A stretch of DNA of 64,000 bases from Niastella caeni (GCF_004834005.1 NZ_STFF01000001.1:929347-993346), one strand, 5' to 3'. Positions 1 to 10,360 are shown, numbered from the stretch's first letter. Notes: generated from the sequence alone by a model not told the origin. Numbers and translations: made by a program.

Positions 1-1317
1 TCCCCAGGAACCGTCGGCATACACCGGCAGGAACACATCGGGCGCCGTGGTATAGGCATCTATCCACGGACCGTACTGGTTACCCGAAAAACCCCATGGG
101 CTTTTTCTTACCCCGAATGAACCGGAAAGATTTACTTTAAATATGGTGGAAGGCGTTAGTTGAAAATCGAGGTTGGTGCGGGTATTTATCCGGTTAAACC
201 CGAAGCCGGGTTTATAGCCCCTGTTGTTATCATATATTTTGAAAAGGTCGCCTTCATGCAGGAAATCTGCGCTCGTGAAATACTTGACAAACTTTGTTCC
301 GCCGCTGATGTTCAGGTTGGCGTTGTGCGACATTGCATAGTCTTTGAACAAAGTGTTTGCCCAATCTACATTGGGATAACGTTCTGCTTCGGCCTGGTTA
401 GCCGGGTTGCGGTACCTGTTTAAAATATCCTGTGGCAGATAGTCGTTCCAACCTTCCGGCCTAAGCGCTAATTCATATTCGATGGCCTCATTGCGGGTAC
501 GCAGGGCGTCATAGGAATCCATTTTCCCGGGCAATTTGGAAGGCACCTTCATAATGGTATTCACCGTACCCCTGATGGAAGCCTTGCCCAGCTTACCTCT
601 TTTTGTTGTAATTAATATTACACCGTTCGCTCCCCGCGATCCGAAGACCGCCGTGGCAGATGCGTCTTTCAGCACTGTTACGGTTTCAACCGAACCTATA
701 TCTACACTCGTCATGGGACGCTCTACCCCATCCACCAGTACCAGCGGGCTGGAATTATTCCAGGTGCTGCGGCCGCGGATGATGATCTGCGGGTCTTCTT
801 CGCCGGGCAAGCCCGTACTTTGTGCTGTAATGAGGCCCGGCACATTACCGGTTAACGCAGCGCCGATGTTCGACACACCGCCTGCCCTTTCGAGTACTTT
901 ACCTGTGGTTTGGGAAACGGCCGCCACAACACCTTCTTTTTTTTGCTTGCCGTAACCTATCACGATCACATCATCCAAACCGGCAATGCTGTCTTTTAAG
1001 GTTATGATCACACTGTTTTGATTGCGGATGTTAACTTCCTGCAGAATCTTTCCAACATAGCTGAAAACCAGTATGTGCTTATCTGATGGAACAGACAGTG
1101 AAAATTTTCCATCATTGCCGGTTATAGCAATAACGGTGGTCTGCTTTACCTGAACTGTAGCGCCAGGGATAGCCGTTTTTGTTTCATCGAGCACCACTCC
1201 CTGCACAACCCGGGCTTCCTGCGCCTGCAGGGGCGAATGAACAAAAGCAATTGATAGCGTCAACGCTGTTACAAAAAGCCATTTCCATAGCTTTTGTGTA
1301 CAAATCAAATTTAACAT
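1..1317 (-). CDS. SusC/RagA-type TonB-linked outer membrane receptor, N-terminal part (cut by window edge)
   Basis: Reading leftward from an ATG at 1317, the frame stays open for 439 codons to base 1, so the C-terminal barrel lies outside the window. A signal peptide ends near the residues LQAQ. A carboxypeptidase-D regulatory-like domain follows (GVVLDETKTAIPGATVQVK), then the linker DDVIVIGYGKQKKEGVV that precedes the plug in SusC proteins. The plug itself carries GLPGEEDPQIIIRGRSTW, SPLVLVDGVERP and VLKDASATAVFGSRGANGVI. SusC proteins import oligosaccharides across the outer membrane with energy from TonB, together with a SusD lipoprotein, presumably encoded beyond base 1. The hybrid regulator just upstream is a plausible controller. 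Family assignment is firm; substrate is unknown. Confidence 0.93.
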   Translation of the reverse strand, partial: MLNLICTQKLWKWLFVTALTLSIAFVHSPLQAQEARVVQGVVLDETKTAIPGATVQVKQTTVIAITGNDGKFSLSVPSDKHILVFSYVGKILQEVNIRNQNSVIITLKDSIAGLDDVIVIGYGKQKKEGVVAAVSQTTGKVLERAGGVSNIGAALTGNVPGLITAQSTGLPGEEDPQIIIRGRSTWNNSSPLVLVDGVERPMTSVDIGSVETVTVLKDASATAVFGSRGANGVILITTKRGKLGKASIRGTVNTIMKVPSKLPGKMDSYDALRTRNEAIEYELALRPEGWNDYLPQDILNRYRNPANQAEAERYPNVDWANTLFKDYAMSHNANLNISGGTKFVKYFTSADFLHEGDLFKIYDNNRGYKPGFGFNRINTRTNLDFQLTPSTIFKVNLSGSFGVRKSPWGFSGNQYGPWIDAYTTAPDVFLPVYADGSWG

Positions 1318-1846
1318 GGGTATTGTGAAAATTTTTAAAGTGAGGACAATAAGAGCCCCGGACAGCCTTGAAAAAGACCATCGCGCCAAAAGGCAACCAG
1401 GTTTAACGGCAACGCTTAATGTGCCATATAACCAGGCGGCTTATTTACTGGCTGCTATTTAAATGTAATGGGAACACTAATAACGGTCGAAAGCGGGAAT
1501 GACGACGAGAGGGTTGTTCAATTTTCATAAGCAAACTTTTAAGTTAATTATTGGTTAGTCAAAATCGTTAGGGCTGTGCATTTGGTCCTTCGACCTGCGC
1601 CTCCGCCAAAGCTTCAGCGACACGCGGACGCTTAAAGGATGCTCATACCGGATAATACCACTTACGAATTTACTTTTGTCGTTGCGCAACCGAGGGAAGG
1701 AATCTCCAAAAGGAGGGAAATAATGTTTACAATTTTATTTGCATTCAATAACACTTTGATTATCATAAACGATTTATAAAAAAACCTTTGTTCGCGTAGG
1801 CCACTCCGTGCATGCCCCTACACACCTTTATATATATTGTTTTTAT
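1318..1846. other. Intergenic stretch between hybrid regulator and second SusC
   Basis: I see no convincing gene in these 529 bp. It should contain the promoter of the partial SusC gene. At about 1595-1632 there is a GC-rich block, CGCCTCCGCCAAAGCTTCAG and following bases, unlike its AT-rich surroundings. It may be a decayed palindromic repeat of the kind scattered through related genomes, but I cannot confirm further copies here. Confidence 0.4.
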
Positions 1847-4800
1847 TTACCGAGGGTTTCCCTTTCTCATTTTTGCTATGTACTCCGAAGGCAGCATGTT
1901 GAATTTTTTCCTGAATAGCTTTGAGAAATAGTTAGGAGTAGAGAACCCGACCTGGTAAGCGATCTCGGAAACGGTTAGGTCGCTTTTTTCCAGCAGCGAG
2001 GCTGCCCTGTTGAGCCGGTATGAACTGATGTATTCTATCGGGGTTTGACCGGTTAGTTCCAGCAGCTTGTTGTACAGGGAACTCCGGCTCATTCCCACCT
2101 CCTTACTTAAACGTTCCACCGACAATTCTGAATTGGCCAGATTTTCTTCGAGGTAAGTGACGATCGTATGCAATAATTTCTCATCTGCCGACTCTATATT
2201 CACTTCCGGCGATAACACTTTTATTTGCCGGGTATATGTACTTTTCAGGGTATTGTTCAACAGCAGCAGGTTCCTGATCCTGGCATTGAGGACTTCGAAG
2301 TTAAACGGCTTGGTAATATAGTCGTTGGCGCCGGTCTCCAGGCCTGCTATCTGCTGTTCTTCTGCGGTGAGGGCAGTGAGCAGGATAACAGGAATATGGC
2401 TGGTCCTTTTATCGGCCTTCAGTTTTTGCACCAGGTCTATTCCATCCATCTCCGGCATGCTGATATCACTTACTATTAATTGGGGATGATGCGCAAGGGC
2501 TTTTTGCCATCCTTCTTTTCCATTGGCAGCCTCCAGCACTTTATAGTTATTCCGCAGATTGTCTTTGAGGTAAAACCGGAAATCTTCATTGTCTTCCACC
2601 AATAAAACCAATGGCATCCCGAATGTATTGCCCGGGGAGGCTGCTACGGCTATTGTATTTTCGGTTAAACCGGGATCATCATGAAATGATTCTGCTTCCG
2701 GCAAAACGGGAAGTTGTTTATTGGCATCTTCCATAACCGGCTTCAGCGGCATCTGTATAATAAAGGCAGAACCCTGGCCAGGCTCGCTCTGCACCTCAAT
2801 AGTTCCACCGTGCATTTTAATGAATTCTTTTGTAATTGACAGGCCGATCCCTGTTCCCTGGTTAAGGACTGCCGTGTTGGTATTTGTTTGGAAGAAGCGG
2901 TCGAAGATCTGGTCTTTTTTGTCTTTGGGAATGCCGACCCCTGAATCTATCACCTTTATGGATACCCACTTATCATTGCCGCCTGAGAAGTTTTCCATTT
3001 CCTGTAAATCAACGGTAACAGAACCGCCTTCCAGTGTAAACTTAAAGGCATTGGACAGCAGGTTAAACAGGATCCGTTCCATTTTATCCTGGTCGAACAA
3101 GGCATCGAGCTTTGTAATGCCGGTGCTGAAACTAAAATGAATATGCTTCCTTTCAGCAAAGTCTCTGAAAGAATCGGTTACCTCTTTTATAAATGATACA
3201 AAGTCGCCATTGGTTAACTGTAACTTCAATTCATGCTCTTCCATTTTCCTGAAATCGAGCAGTTGGTTTACGAGGTTCAGCAATCTTCTCGCATTTCGTT
3301 TCACCATGTTCAGTTTTTCGAGCCTGTCATTTGCTTTTTCACCGGTGATCAGTTGATCTACAGGACCCATAATCAGTGAGATCGGCGTTCTGAAATCATG
3401 ACTCAGGTTTGTAAGGAATTTGATCTTCAACCGGTCGAGCTCCTGTACCCGTTTAACTTCCTGCCTCTCCTGTTCCAGCGCAAACTTTTTTCTTATCCTG
3501 GTAATGCCCCGGTACCGGCTATACAACAGTAACCCGCCAATAGCAACCAGGTAAAACAGGTAAGCATAAATAGTGCGCCAGAATGGAGGGTGCACATAGA
3601 TCTTTATGATGGTATCGTTTGTACTCCATACGCCATCATTATTACTTGCTTTTACACGAAAAGTGTATTCACCGGGATCAAGGTTGGTGTACGAGGCGGT
3701 GTTCACAGTTCCTGTATAGTTCCAGTCTTTTTCGAACCCTTCGAGTTTGTAGGCGTAATGATTTTGTTTGGGTATGGTAAAGTTCAGGGCCACAAAGCTG
3801 AGGGCAAAATTCTGTTTGTATTCGAGCCGGATATTCTGGGCAACAGAAATATGTTCCCTGATGGGCGCTTCATTGCCGGCAACAACTGTTTTGTTAGATA
3901 TTCTCAGCTCTGTTAGCAGAACCACCGGTACATTGCGATTAATAGTAAGTTTAGCCGGGTTAAAATAGTTAAAGCCCTGGAGGCCGCCGAAGATCAATTC
4001 CCCGTCAGACAACCGCATGCCTGAGGTGTGAACGAAATTACTATTCTGAAGGCCGTTATGATGCGTATAGTTCCGCACTTTTTTTGAAGCAGGATCAAAA
4101 GCGCTGATCCCTGTGTTGGTGCTGAACCAGATCTGCCCGTTCAGATCTTCTACTATCTGGTAAATGGTGGCATTTTGTAATCCATCTTTCTCGGAGTAGG
4201 TGGTGAACTGATTATTCTTTTTATTCAACAACCCTAATCCTTCGCCGAAGGTGCCCACCCATATGTCACCCTTACTATCGCAGAGCACTACCTGCACTTT
4301 ATCGCTGGGCAGCCGGCTGTTATTTTGTGTGTAGGTGGTCCATTGACCGTTGCCTGGGTGGTAAACAGCTATTCCGCCGCCGTGCGAACCGATCCAGATA
4401 TTTCCATCCAGGTCTTCCTCAATGGTCCTGATGTATCCATTAATGGGTAAGGTCATTCCATTACCGGCATCGGGGCCGGGTGTATATTTTGCAATGACTT
4501 TATGATCTTTCAAAACATTAACGCCCTGCCCATTTGTGCCCACCCATACATTGCCTTTGCTGTCTTCTTTAATACAAAAAATATCATTAGAGCTCAGGTT
4601 GCCATGACCAGGGCCTTTTACCAGTTGCTTTTGGGTACCCGTGGCAGGATTTAATATGATGAGTCCCTGGGCATACGTGCCGAGATACAGTTCGTTTAAC
4701 CGGGTCTGTTCCATAGTCAATATAGAAAGCGGCCGGTTGCTATTTACCGGTAGCCGGAGATCTACAGGCAGCAACTGCTCTGTTTTTCGGTTGAACTCAA

Positions 4801-5974
4801 ACAAACCACCGCCATCCGTTCCAATAAACACGTTGCCATTCCTGTTTTCAGCAAAAGCGCTGACGTTAGATGAACTGCGTCCATTCTTATAAAAAGCAAT
4901 ACCTGGCTTAAGCGCAAAGAGGTTCAAGGCTTTATCGTATTTATTAATACCACCCTGAAAGGTCCCCAACCAATAGCTGCCTTGCTTATCTATATAGACA
5001 CATCTGATCACTTTACTGGTCAGGCTATGAATATTGCCTGCTTCCGGTTTGAAATGGATAACTGCTTGTGTTTGGGTATTCAATATATAAAGTCCTTCGG
5101 AAGCGCCGATCCATAACTGTCCATCCCCATCCGGCACAATACAATAGATCTCGTTACTGTTTAGGGTAGATAAATTGCCACTGGCATGGGTGTACTGCGC
5201 GAAGCCTGAACCATCAGGCAGTAAGGAGCATAAGCCTGTTGATGTACCAATCAATATATTACCGTTCCTGTCCTCTGCAATCGCCCTCACATCATTAATG
5301 CCCGGGCTCAACCTGCCTGTATCTTTATGCATGAAATGTTTAACGGAATTGGTCGACCGAACGTATTGGTAAAGTCCTTTCGTGGTAGCTATCCATACCT
5401 GCTGCTTACTGTCTACAAAAACGGAGGTAAGCACTTTTTTAGTTGGGGTGCTATTGGTACCGGTCTCCAGGTTGATCTTGGAAGTATGCCGGGTAACCGG
5501 ATCGATCATAAAAAGGTTTTCGAATTGCGCTACCCACACTTTCCCCGATGCATCGCTGCTGATACCCCTGATCACTGCATTGGGTGGAAGTTGGGGCGTA
5601 GCTGCATTTACGGGAAAGTGTATGAATGCATCTTTTTTGCGATCATACAGGCTAATGCCGCCACCACTGGTACCTATCCAGAGGTTACCGGCCTTGTCCT
5701 CATGCAATGCCAGTATTTCATTGGCCCGCAAACTGGTGGTATCGCCGTGAATATGCCGGTACACGGTAAAATGCGCGCCATCGAACTTGTTCAAACCATC
5801 ATCTGTGGCAAACCACATCAGTCCGTAGTGATCTTTTATTATGGCGTTCACCGTATTGGACAACAGTCCGTCCTTTACAGAAATTGAGGTAAAATTTATC
5901 AGTTTAGATTGTGCCCAACCTGGTTGAACAATAAGCAGGAAAAAGCAAAGGGCAATGTATTTATACTTAAACAT
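1847..5974 (-). CDS. Hybrid two-component system regulator (HTCS; propeller sensor, histidine kinase, receiver, AraC output)
   Basis: This 1375-residue protein would sense an oligosaccharide in the periplasm and activate a polysaccharide utilisation locus. In order it has a signal peptide (1-22), about 14 beta-propeller repeats with WIGT/WVGT motifs (about 30-690), a Y_Y_Y domain (about 710-775) and a membrane segment (about 797-817). The cytoplasmic part holds a HisKA domain with phospho-accepting His859 in SHDFRTP, a HATPase domain (NLLSNAFKFT near 970, GTGIGLSITKEF near 1045), a receiver with Asp1170 in SDISMPEMDG, and a C-terminal AraC-type helix-turn-helix (about 1275-1373). It lies directly downstream of the GH31/SusCD/GH39 genes and upstream of another SusC, so either locus could be its target. 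A terminator separates it from the GH39 gene, so it is probably transcribed separately. Confidence 0.95.
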   Translation of the reverse strand: MFKYKYIALCFFLLIVQPGWAQSKLINFTSISVKDGLLSNTVNAIIKDHYGLMWFATDDGLNKFDGAHFTVYRHIHGDTTSLRANEILALHEDKAGNLWIGTSGGGISLYDRKKDAFIHFPVNAATPQLPPNAVIRGISSDASGKVWVAQFENLFMIDPVTRHTSKINLETGTNSTPTKKVLTSVFVDSKQQVWIATTKGLYQYVRSTNSVKHFMHKDTGRLSPGINDVRAIAEDRNGNILIGTSTGLCSLLPDGSGFAQYTHASGNLSTLNSNEIYCIVPDGDGQLWIGASEGLYILNTQTQAVIHFKPEAGNIHSLTSKVIRCVYIDKQGSYWLGTFQGGINKYDKALNLFALKPGIAFYKNGRSSSNVSAFAENRNGNVFIGTDGGGLFEFNRKTEQLLPVDLRLPVNSNRPLSILTMEQTRLNELYLGTYAQGLIILNPATGTQKQLVKGPGHGNLSSNDIFCIKEDSKGNVWVGTNGQGVNVLKDHKVIAKYTPGPDAGNGMTLPINGYIRTIEEDLDGNIWIGSHGGGIAVYHPGNGQWTTYTQNNSRLPSDKVQVVLCDSKGDIWVGTFGEGLGLLNKKNNQFTTYSEKDGLQNATIYQIVEDLNGQIWFSTNTGISAFDPASKKVRNYTHHNGLQNSNFVHTSGMRLSDGELIFGGLQGFNYFNPAKLTINRNVPVVLLTELRISNKTVVAGNEAPIREHISVAQNIRLEYKQNFALSFVALNFTIPKQNHYAYKLEGFEKDWNYTGTVNTASYTNLDPGEYTFRVKASNNDGVWSTNDTIIKIYVHPPFWRTIYAYLFYLVAIGGLLLYSRYRGITRIRKKFALEQERQEVKRVQELDRLKIKFLTNLSHDFRTPISLIMGPVDQLITGEKANDRLEKLNMVKRNARRLLNLVNQLLDFRKMEEHELKLQLTNGDFVSFIKEVTDSFRDFAERKHIHFSFSTGITKLDALFDQDKMERILFNLLSNAFKFTLEGGSVTVDLQEMENFSGGNDKWVSIKVIDSGVGIPKDKKDQIFDRFFQTNTNTAVLNQGTGIGLSITKEFIKMHGGTIEVQSEPGQGSAFIIQMPLKPVMEDANKQLPVLPEAESFHDDPGLTENTIAVAASPGNTFGMPLVLLVEDNEDFRFYLKDNLRNNYKVLEAANGKEGWQKALAHHPQLIVSDISMPEMDGIDLVQKLKADKRTSHIPVILLTALTAEEQQIAGLETGANDYITKPFNFEVLNARIRNLLLLNNTLKSTYTRQIKVLSPEVNIESADEKLLHTIVTYLEENLANSELSVERLSKEVGMSRSSLYNKLLELTGQTPIEYISSYRLNRAASLLEKSDLTVSEIAYQVGFSTPNYFSKLFRKKFNMLPSEYIAKMRKGNPR

Positions 5975-6071
5975 ATATGGCTATCGCTATCGTTATCGAC
6001 AGGCTGGCAGTTAGATTCAGCGTAAATCTAACATTTATTACATTTTTCTGTCGAAAAACAGCGATCTCCAT

Positions 6072-6099
6072 AAAAAAAGCGCCGGGGAACCCCAGCGCT
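6072..6099 (-). terminator. Rho-independent terminator downstream of the GH39 gene
   Basis: Read on the minus strand there is a GC-rich stem AGCGCtGGGGttCCCCgGCGCT (6099-6078) followed directly by a run of seven T (6078-6072). It lies between the GH39 stop at 6156 and the regulator start at 5974. It should end the polysaccharide-utilisation transcript and insulate the regulator gene. Confidence 0.8.
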
Positions 6100-6155
6100 A
6101 ACGCTCTTGGATCGAAAGTATTTATAATATGTTTATGACTTGTTGCTTTTGCGCA

Positions 6156-7748
6156 TCATAGCCTGATAAGATTAAGAAAGTAAACATCATTCTCCCGGAG
6201 CTCCAATTCCTTTGAAAAAGAAATTCCGTTCTTTACCGTAATGATCTCTTTGGAAATGGGTGAGCCATCATTTTGCTTCTTTATTTGTTCTACCTGTTGG
6301 CGGCTTAATTGTGCGGGCCTGCCCATGGAAAGATAGGTAGTATAAGCATCGTTGCTACGGTAACCTACCTTGTATACTTCCAACGCATACAGGCCATCAG
6401 GCACTTTTGCCATGTTGACTTTTAGTTTTCCTTTTGACTTCGAAGGCAGATCGCGGATATAATACACCTGGTTGTGCATTGAATCGCCGGGATGTGTGTT
6501 GGTGAAATCCCATAGCAACGCCTGGATATTTCCGGTTGCGTCTTTGCAAACCCATGAACAGGAATCGGTATTGACCAATTCAACATTTCCCAACCGGTTC
6601 ATAAACTGGTATGCATAGAATACCGGCTTGTTGATGCCCTGGGTATTTAACATACCAAAGCCACCATGAAAAGGCGTGAAGCGAGGCCCGGCTTCTTCAA
6701 AGATGTCGGTAAATACCCAATACGACATGGAGTTGGCCGCATTACCAACCTGTTTCAATTTTTGCAGCACGTACGCGGCTTCGTGATAACTATCGTGAAT
6801 AGGGTCAGCAGGTGTATAGGAGGCGCTCCATTCGGTGTAATGTAATTCCAGGCCAGGCATTGAAGAACCGGCAATTTCTTTGCGCGATTGCAGCACATCG
6901 CCGCTCACGCTCATAGGGTTTTTATCGAGCACCGTGCCCGAATTGCCAAATTCATCGAGGTAGCCCTGCTTTACGCCATAGGCATGGGTGCTTATAAAAT
7001 CGATGGGTACATTATTCTTTTTGCAATAATCGATCATTTCGGGTTCCCAGGCGGCTCCTGCAGTTCCGGGACCGCCTACGCGGTATTCTTTGTTTACACT
7101 TTTAATTCCCTGTGCAGCGTACCTGTACAGTTTAAAATACTCTTCCTGTGTTCCGGTCCAGAATCCCGGCGATAAGTTGGGTTCATTCCAAACTTCAAAA
7201 TACCAGGTCTTTACTTCTTCGGCACCGTAACGTTCTGTAAAATGTTGCGTAAGGTTTTTGATCAATGCGCCCCATTTTTCATAATCCTTCGGCGGCGTTA
7301 CATTACCGCGCCACCAAAAAATTGTTTGTGGGCCACTAGCCAATGCCGAAGGCATAAAGCCCAGCTCAACAAAAGGTTTCATGCCGATGCTGTGCAAAAA
7401 ATCGAACAATACATCAACGTACATAAAATTGTATTCAGGCTCACCATTCTTCCCTTCTTTATAAACTGCCATGTCATCGGTCAGCAATCCGTGCATACGG
7501 ATATATTTGAAACCACATTCCTTTTTTACATAGGCCAGTTGCTGCTGCCAATCGGCCCTAAGTCCTTCGTTTGCACGACCGGCGCCTACACATTCCCTGA
7601 ACATGGTATTCAGTGGACCTTTTTGCCGATCGAAATCGATATTAATAACTCTTTCAGGGGTCTCGATCTTCTTCTTAGTTTGGGCTAAAGCGGTAGTTAT
7701 TGTTAAACCAACAAACACAAATAAAGCAAGCGGAATTCTTTTTAACAT
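6156..7748 (-). CDS. GH39-like glycoside hydrolase (beta-xylosidase type)
   Basis: A 530-residue secreted protein with a signal peptide ending near ALAQT. The catalytic part is a family 39-like TIM barrel. The acid/base motif is VWNEPN with Glu189 and the nucleophile motif is LHYTEWSAS with Glu306. The segment GGPGTAGAAW and the closing GGFGMLNTQGINKPVFYAYQFMNRLG are also typical of GH39. Known GH39 members cleave beta-xylosides or iduronides, and some act on other glycans, so the linkage is not fixed by sequence alone. It is the last structural gene of the locus, 106 bp after the surface lipoprotein gene with a hairpin between, and is followed by a clear terminator. Cleavage of xylose-containing oligosaccharides in the periplasm is inferred from the neighbouring GH31. 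Confidence 0.85.
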   Translation of the reverse strand: MLKRIPLALFVFVGLTITTALAQTKKKIETPERVINIDFDRQKGPLNTMFRECVGAGRANEGLRADWQQQLAYVKKECGFKYIRMHGLLTDDMAVYKEGKNGEPEYNFMYVDVLFDFLHSIGMKPFVELGFMPSALASGPQTIFWWRGNVTPPKDYEKWGALIKNLTQHFTERYGAEEVKTWYFEVWNEPNLSPGFWTGTQEEYFKLYRYAAQGIKSVNKEYRVGGPGTAGAAWEPEMIDYCKKNNVPIDFISTHAYGVKQGYLDEFGNSGTVLDKNPMSVSGDVLQSRKEIAGSSMPGLELHYTEWSASYTPADPIHDSYHEAAYVLQKLKQVGNAANSMSYWVFTDIFEEAGPRFTPFHGGFGMLNTQGINKPVFYAYQFMNRLGNVELVNTDSCSWVCKDATGNIQALLWDFTNTHPGDSMHNQVYYIRDLPSKSKGKLKVNMAKVPDGLYALEVYKVGYRSNDAYTTYLSMGRPAQLSRQQVEQIKKQNDGSPISKEIITVKNGISFSKELELRENDVYFLNLIRL

Positions 7749-7768
7749 ATATATATTTCTAGTAAGCT

Positions 7769-7816
7769 AAAAGACCTGCAGCATGGCCATTATTCATAAC
7801 CAGTTGCAGGTCTTTT
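7769..7816 (-). terminator. Hairpin between the lipoprotein and GH39 genes (terminator or attenuator)
   Basis: A perfect 12-bp inverted repeat, AAAAGACCTGCA at 7769-7780 and TGCAGGTCTTTT at 7805-7816, encloses a 24-nt loop. The stem ends in T on the minus strand. It sits inside a same-strand gene series and only 20 bp before the GH39 start, so it probably attenuates or processes the message rather than ending it fully. Confidence 0.6.
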
Positions 7817-7854
7817 ATTATAATTCAGTAAATGAAATCGATCACCGCCAGTTT

Positions 7855-8700
7855 CTATTTAGCGATATAATTATATATTTCAACTTCATCCTTTGTAGGA
7901 TGTTTGAATGCAATTTGCATGGAAGTTTCTGTTAAAGATATCAGGGTACCCTTTGTCCAAACCTGGTCCCAGCCAATATTCAGCGGGGTAGCACCCGAGA
8001 AACTCACTGTTTTGGCATCCTTGTCCAGATAATAAGTTCCCGAAAAGGTTCCACTGTTAGTGATCATTTTTTGATCTACCGTTACAAACGGGCCGCCTTT
8101 AAGGCTGAATGTCATGGTACCATAATCTCCTTTTGGACAAAGCCATTGGTTATCGACCCATTTAGGCGCCCATGTCCAGCAATTACCATTAGGCTTCATG
8201 CACTGAAGACCCCAGCCGAGATCATGCCCGCCAAAAATCAAGGGTCCATCAAATGTTTTGGAAACGCCATTGGCGTCTAAGTCCAGCGCCCATGTTTTTT
8301 GATTACCGGGACCTCCGCTTATAAGAACCCACAAAGGATCATTCACATAATTAAGGTTGTCTTTTGTAACATGAACGATAACGGAGTCCAGCTCTACCAA
8401 ACCGGCACCTGAAACCGCGGTGCGTTTAATGATATAATCTCCTTTGAACGCATAGCGTATAGTATCTATCCGGCGGTTCGATTTACCGGTTCCATAATCC
8501 CAAACCGGCATAACCTGATTGGTATGGTTGATCAAATAAACCGTGTTGCCACCTGCATCAACAGTGAGGTCTTGTTTCACCTCCATATTGATCTCGGATT
8601 TATCGGGCAGCGAGCCTAAGCTGTAGTCTTTCTTTTTACAGGAAAGTACAGTAATTGACGCTATAAAAATAAACAGCGCTATCAGCTTTATGAGTTTCAT
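7855..8700 (-). CDS. Putative surface glycan-binding lipoprotein of the polysaccharide utilisation locus
   Basis: I start this at the ATG at 8700 (281 residues). That gives a clean lipoprotein signal, MKLIKLIALFIFIASITVLSC; a longer in-frame start at 8757 would overlap the susD-like stop and add a non-signal leader. A PKD-like beta-sandwich probably follows (DLTVDAGGNTVYLINHT to LVELDSVIVHVTK). The C-terminal half is rich in Trp and Gly (HDLGWGLQCM, NCWTWAPKWVDNQWLC), as expected for a carbohydrate-binding face. It sits 50 bp after the SusD-like gene, the usual place for a SusE/SusF-type glycan-binding protein. I do not recognise a named family, and binding is inferred from position and composition. 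Confidence 0.7.
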   Translation of the reverse strand: MKLIKLIALFIFIASITVLSCKKKDYSLGSLPDKSEINMEVKQDLTVDAGGNTVYLINHTNQVMPVWDYGTGKSNRRIDTIRYAFKGDYIIKRTAVSGAGLVELDSVIVHVTKDNLNYVNDPLWVLISGGPGNQKTWALDLDANGVSKTFDGPLIFGGHDLGWGLQCMKPNGNCWTWAPKWVDNQWLCPKGDYGTMTFSLKGGPFVTVDQKMITNSGTFSGTYYLDKDAKTVSFSGATPLNIGWDQVWTKGTLISLTETSMQIAFKHPTKDEVEIYNYIAK

Positions 8701-8750
8701 TGTTTTTCTTTTAATGTTGTTAATGTTTTTCAATAATCCCCATTGCCCGG

Positions 8751-10343
8751 TTACCAACCCGCATTTTGTTGCAACAAGTTATTCGACAAAGTGATCTGCG
8801 TATAGGGTATCTGCGACAGCCCCTTTGTTTCAGTGATCTTCGTTGCCGAAATGGTTTTGGCGGTGTTCACGCCGCCATTTTGAACGGTTACCGATTCAGC
8901 AATGGTTGAAGCAGCTACATTCACACCCTGGCGAAGCAGGTCCCAATAGCGTTGTCCTTCCCCTGCAAATTCCAGTCTTCTTTCAGTCATAATATTTGCC
9001 TGGCTTACCGTTTTTGCAGGAGCAGTGCCACCAAATGCCCTGTTGCGTACATCATCGAAATATTTCTGTGCGTTGGGAGAACCGAGTTCAGCAGCCATTA
9101 ACAACACATCTGCATAACGAATGGAAACATAATCCTGATATTGCCCGATCATGAAGTTCACTCCGCCCATTTTCTCTGCCAGGCTTTTTCCTGCAGAATC
9201 AGCCATGGGAGAATATTTCTTATTATAATAACCTGTATATTCCCGCTGATCTTTCTTGTTCTGAAAGTCGAGGTTTTCATCAGTGATAGAGGTTATAGTA
9301 GCAACTTTGCGGGTATCCCCGGCTTCATAAGCATTCCAGAGTTTTGTATTCACGGTTGCAGCGCCCCAGCCCAATCCGTAGGGATAAATACTTTGGATGC
9401 GAATGCCAAACATTACCATCCAGTGATTACCATCTGCATTGCCGTTATAATTGCTGGTAAAGGTATACTTGATGGCAAATACCGTTTCCTTGTTATCTTC
9501 CCCTACATAATCTTTAACAGATGCTGCCGGCCATAAATTAGCAAACTTACTCACCAGCCCAAACCCGCCATTGCTGATCACATCCTCGAGGTATGCCAGC
9601 GCCTGCGCTTTAGAGACTGTGCCAACCAGGTCTGATTTACCATAGTAACCGGTATAATACAGGAACACCCGGCCTATCAACGATTCAGCGGCCCATTTTG
9701 TAACGCGACCATAGGTGGAAGGTGATTGTGCTCCATAATTGGTGGCGGGCAGATTTTCCGTAGCAAATTTCAAATCTTCGGCAATGAGCCTGTATACACT
9801 GTCGGCAGGGGCTTGCGGTACATTTTCTGTGCTGGATTTAGTAATTAACGGAATATTGCCCCATAACCGTACCATATCAAAATAACAGTAAGCACGAATA
9901 AACCTTGCTTCAGATTCATATACTTTCCGCAAATTATCATTGCCTGCCCAATTAACCTGGTCAAGGTGTGAGATCAGCATATTGGCGTAAAAAATAGCTT
10001 TATAATAAGCACTCCAGTTGTCGCCAAACAGGTTTTGATCGGAAGGCGAGCGGAGCTTGTCAAATTCATCCATCATTTGAATACCTAATCCGTCTGAAGC
10101 ACCACCTCCGCCATATGCGTTGTCAGACATTATCTCTGTTGCCAGGGGCAAAGCAAAACCGCCTGACCATACACGTTGTAATCCATCATAGGTGCCAACC
10201 AATGCTTTCCACGCATCGTCGGTTGTTTTGTAAAAGTTCTGCTCTGTGGCAGTGGTTACATCCTCTGTGTCGAGAAAACTTTTTTTACAGGCTGCCAGCG
10301 ACAACAGAGCGATGACTGGTATATATAATCTTAATTTTTTCAT
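8751..10343 (-). CDS. SusD/RagB-family outer membrane lipoprotein
   Basis: A 530-residue SusD homologue. The N-terminus has a lipobox (LLSLAAC, Cys19) for surface anchoring. Family landmarks follow: FLDTEDVTTATEQNFYKTTDDAWKALVGTY, the TPR-like segment YKAIFYANMLISHLDQV, EARFIRAYCYFDMVRLWGNIPLI, and the C-terminal IRYADVLLMAAELGS and TERRLEFAGEGQRYWDLLRQG. SusD proteins form the lid on a SusC transporter and bind the glycan. The gene starts 17 bp after the adjacent SusC stop, so the two are co-transcribed and should form one complex. The length is normal and nothing is broken. Confidence 0.96.
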   Translation of the reverse strand: MKKLRLYIPVIALLSLAACKKSFLDTEDVTTATEQNFYKTTDDAWKALVGTYDGLQRVWSGGFALPLATEIMSDNAYGGGGASDGLGIQMMDEFDKLRSPSDQNLFGDNWSAYYKAIFYANMLISHLDQVNWAGNDNLRKVYESEARFIRAYCYFDMVRLWGNIPLITKSSTENVPQAPADSVYRLIAEDLKFATENLPATNYGAQSPSTYGRVTKWAAESLIGRVFLYYTGYYGKSDLVGTVSKAQALAYLEDVISNGGFGLVSKFANLWPAASVKDYVGEDNKETVFAIKYTFTSNYNGNADGNHWMVMFGIRIQSIYPYGLGWGAATVNTKLWNAYEAGDTRKVATITSITDENLDFQNKKDQREYTGYYNKKYSPMADSAGKSLAEKMGGVNFMIGQYQDYVSIRYADVLLMAAELGSPNAQKYFDDVRNRAFGGTAPAKTVSQANIMTERRLEFAGEGQRYWDLLRQGVNVAASTIAESVTVQNGGVNTAKTISATKITETKGLSQIPYTQITLSNNLLQQNAGW

Positions 10344-10360
10344 TTCTCTTACGATTTAAA

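Noticed and set aside
1595..1632. GC-rich block as a structured RNA
   Set aside because: The pairing is imperfect and there is no conserved motif, so it is noted only as a possible decayed repeat.
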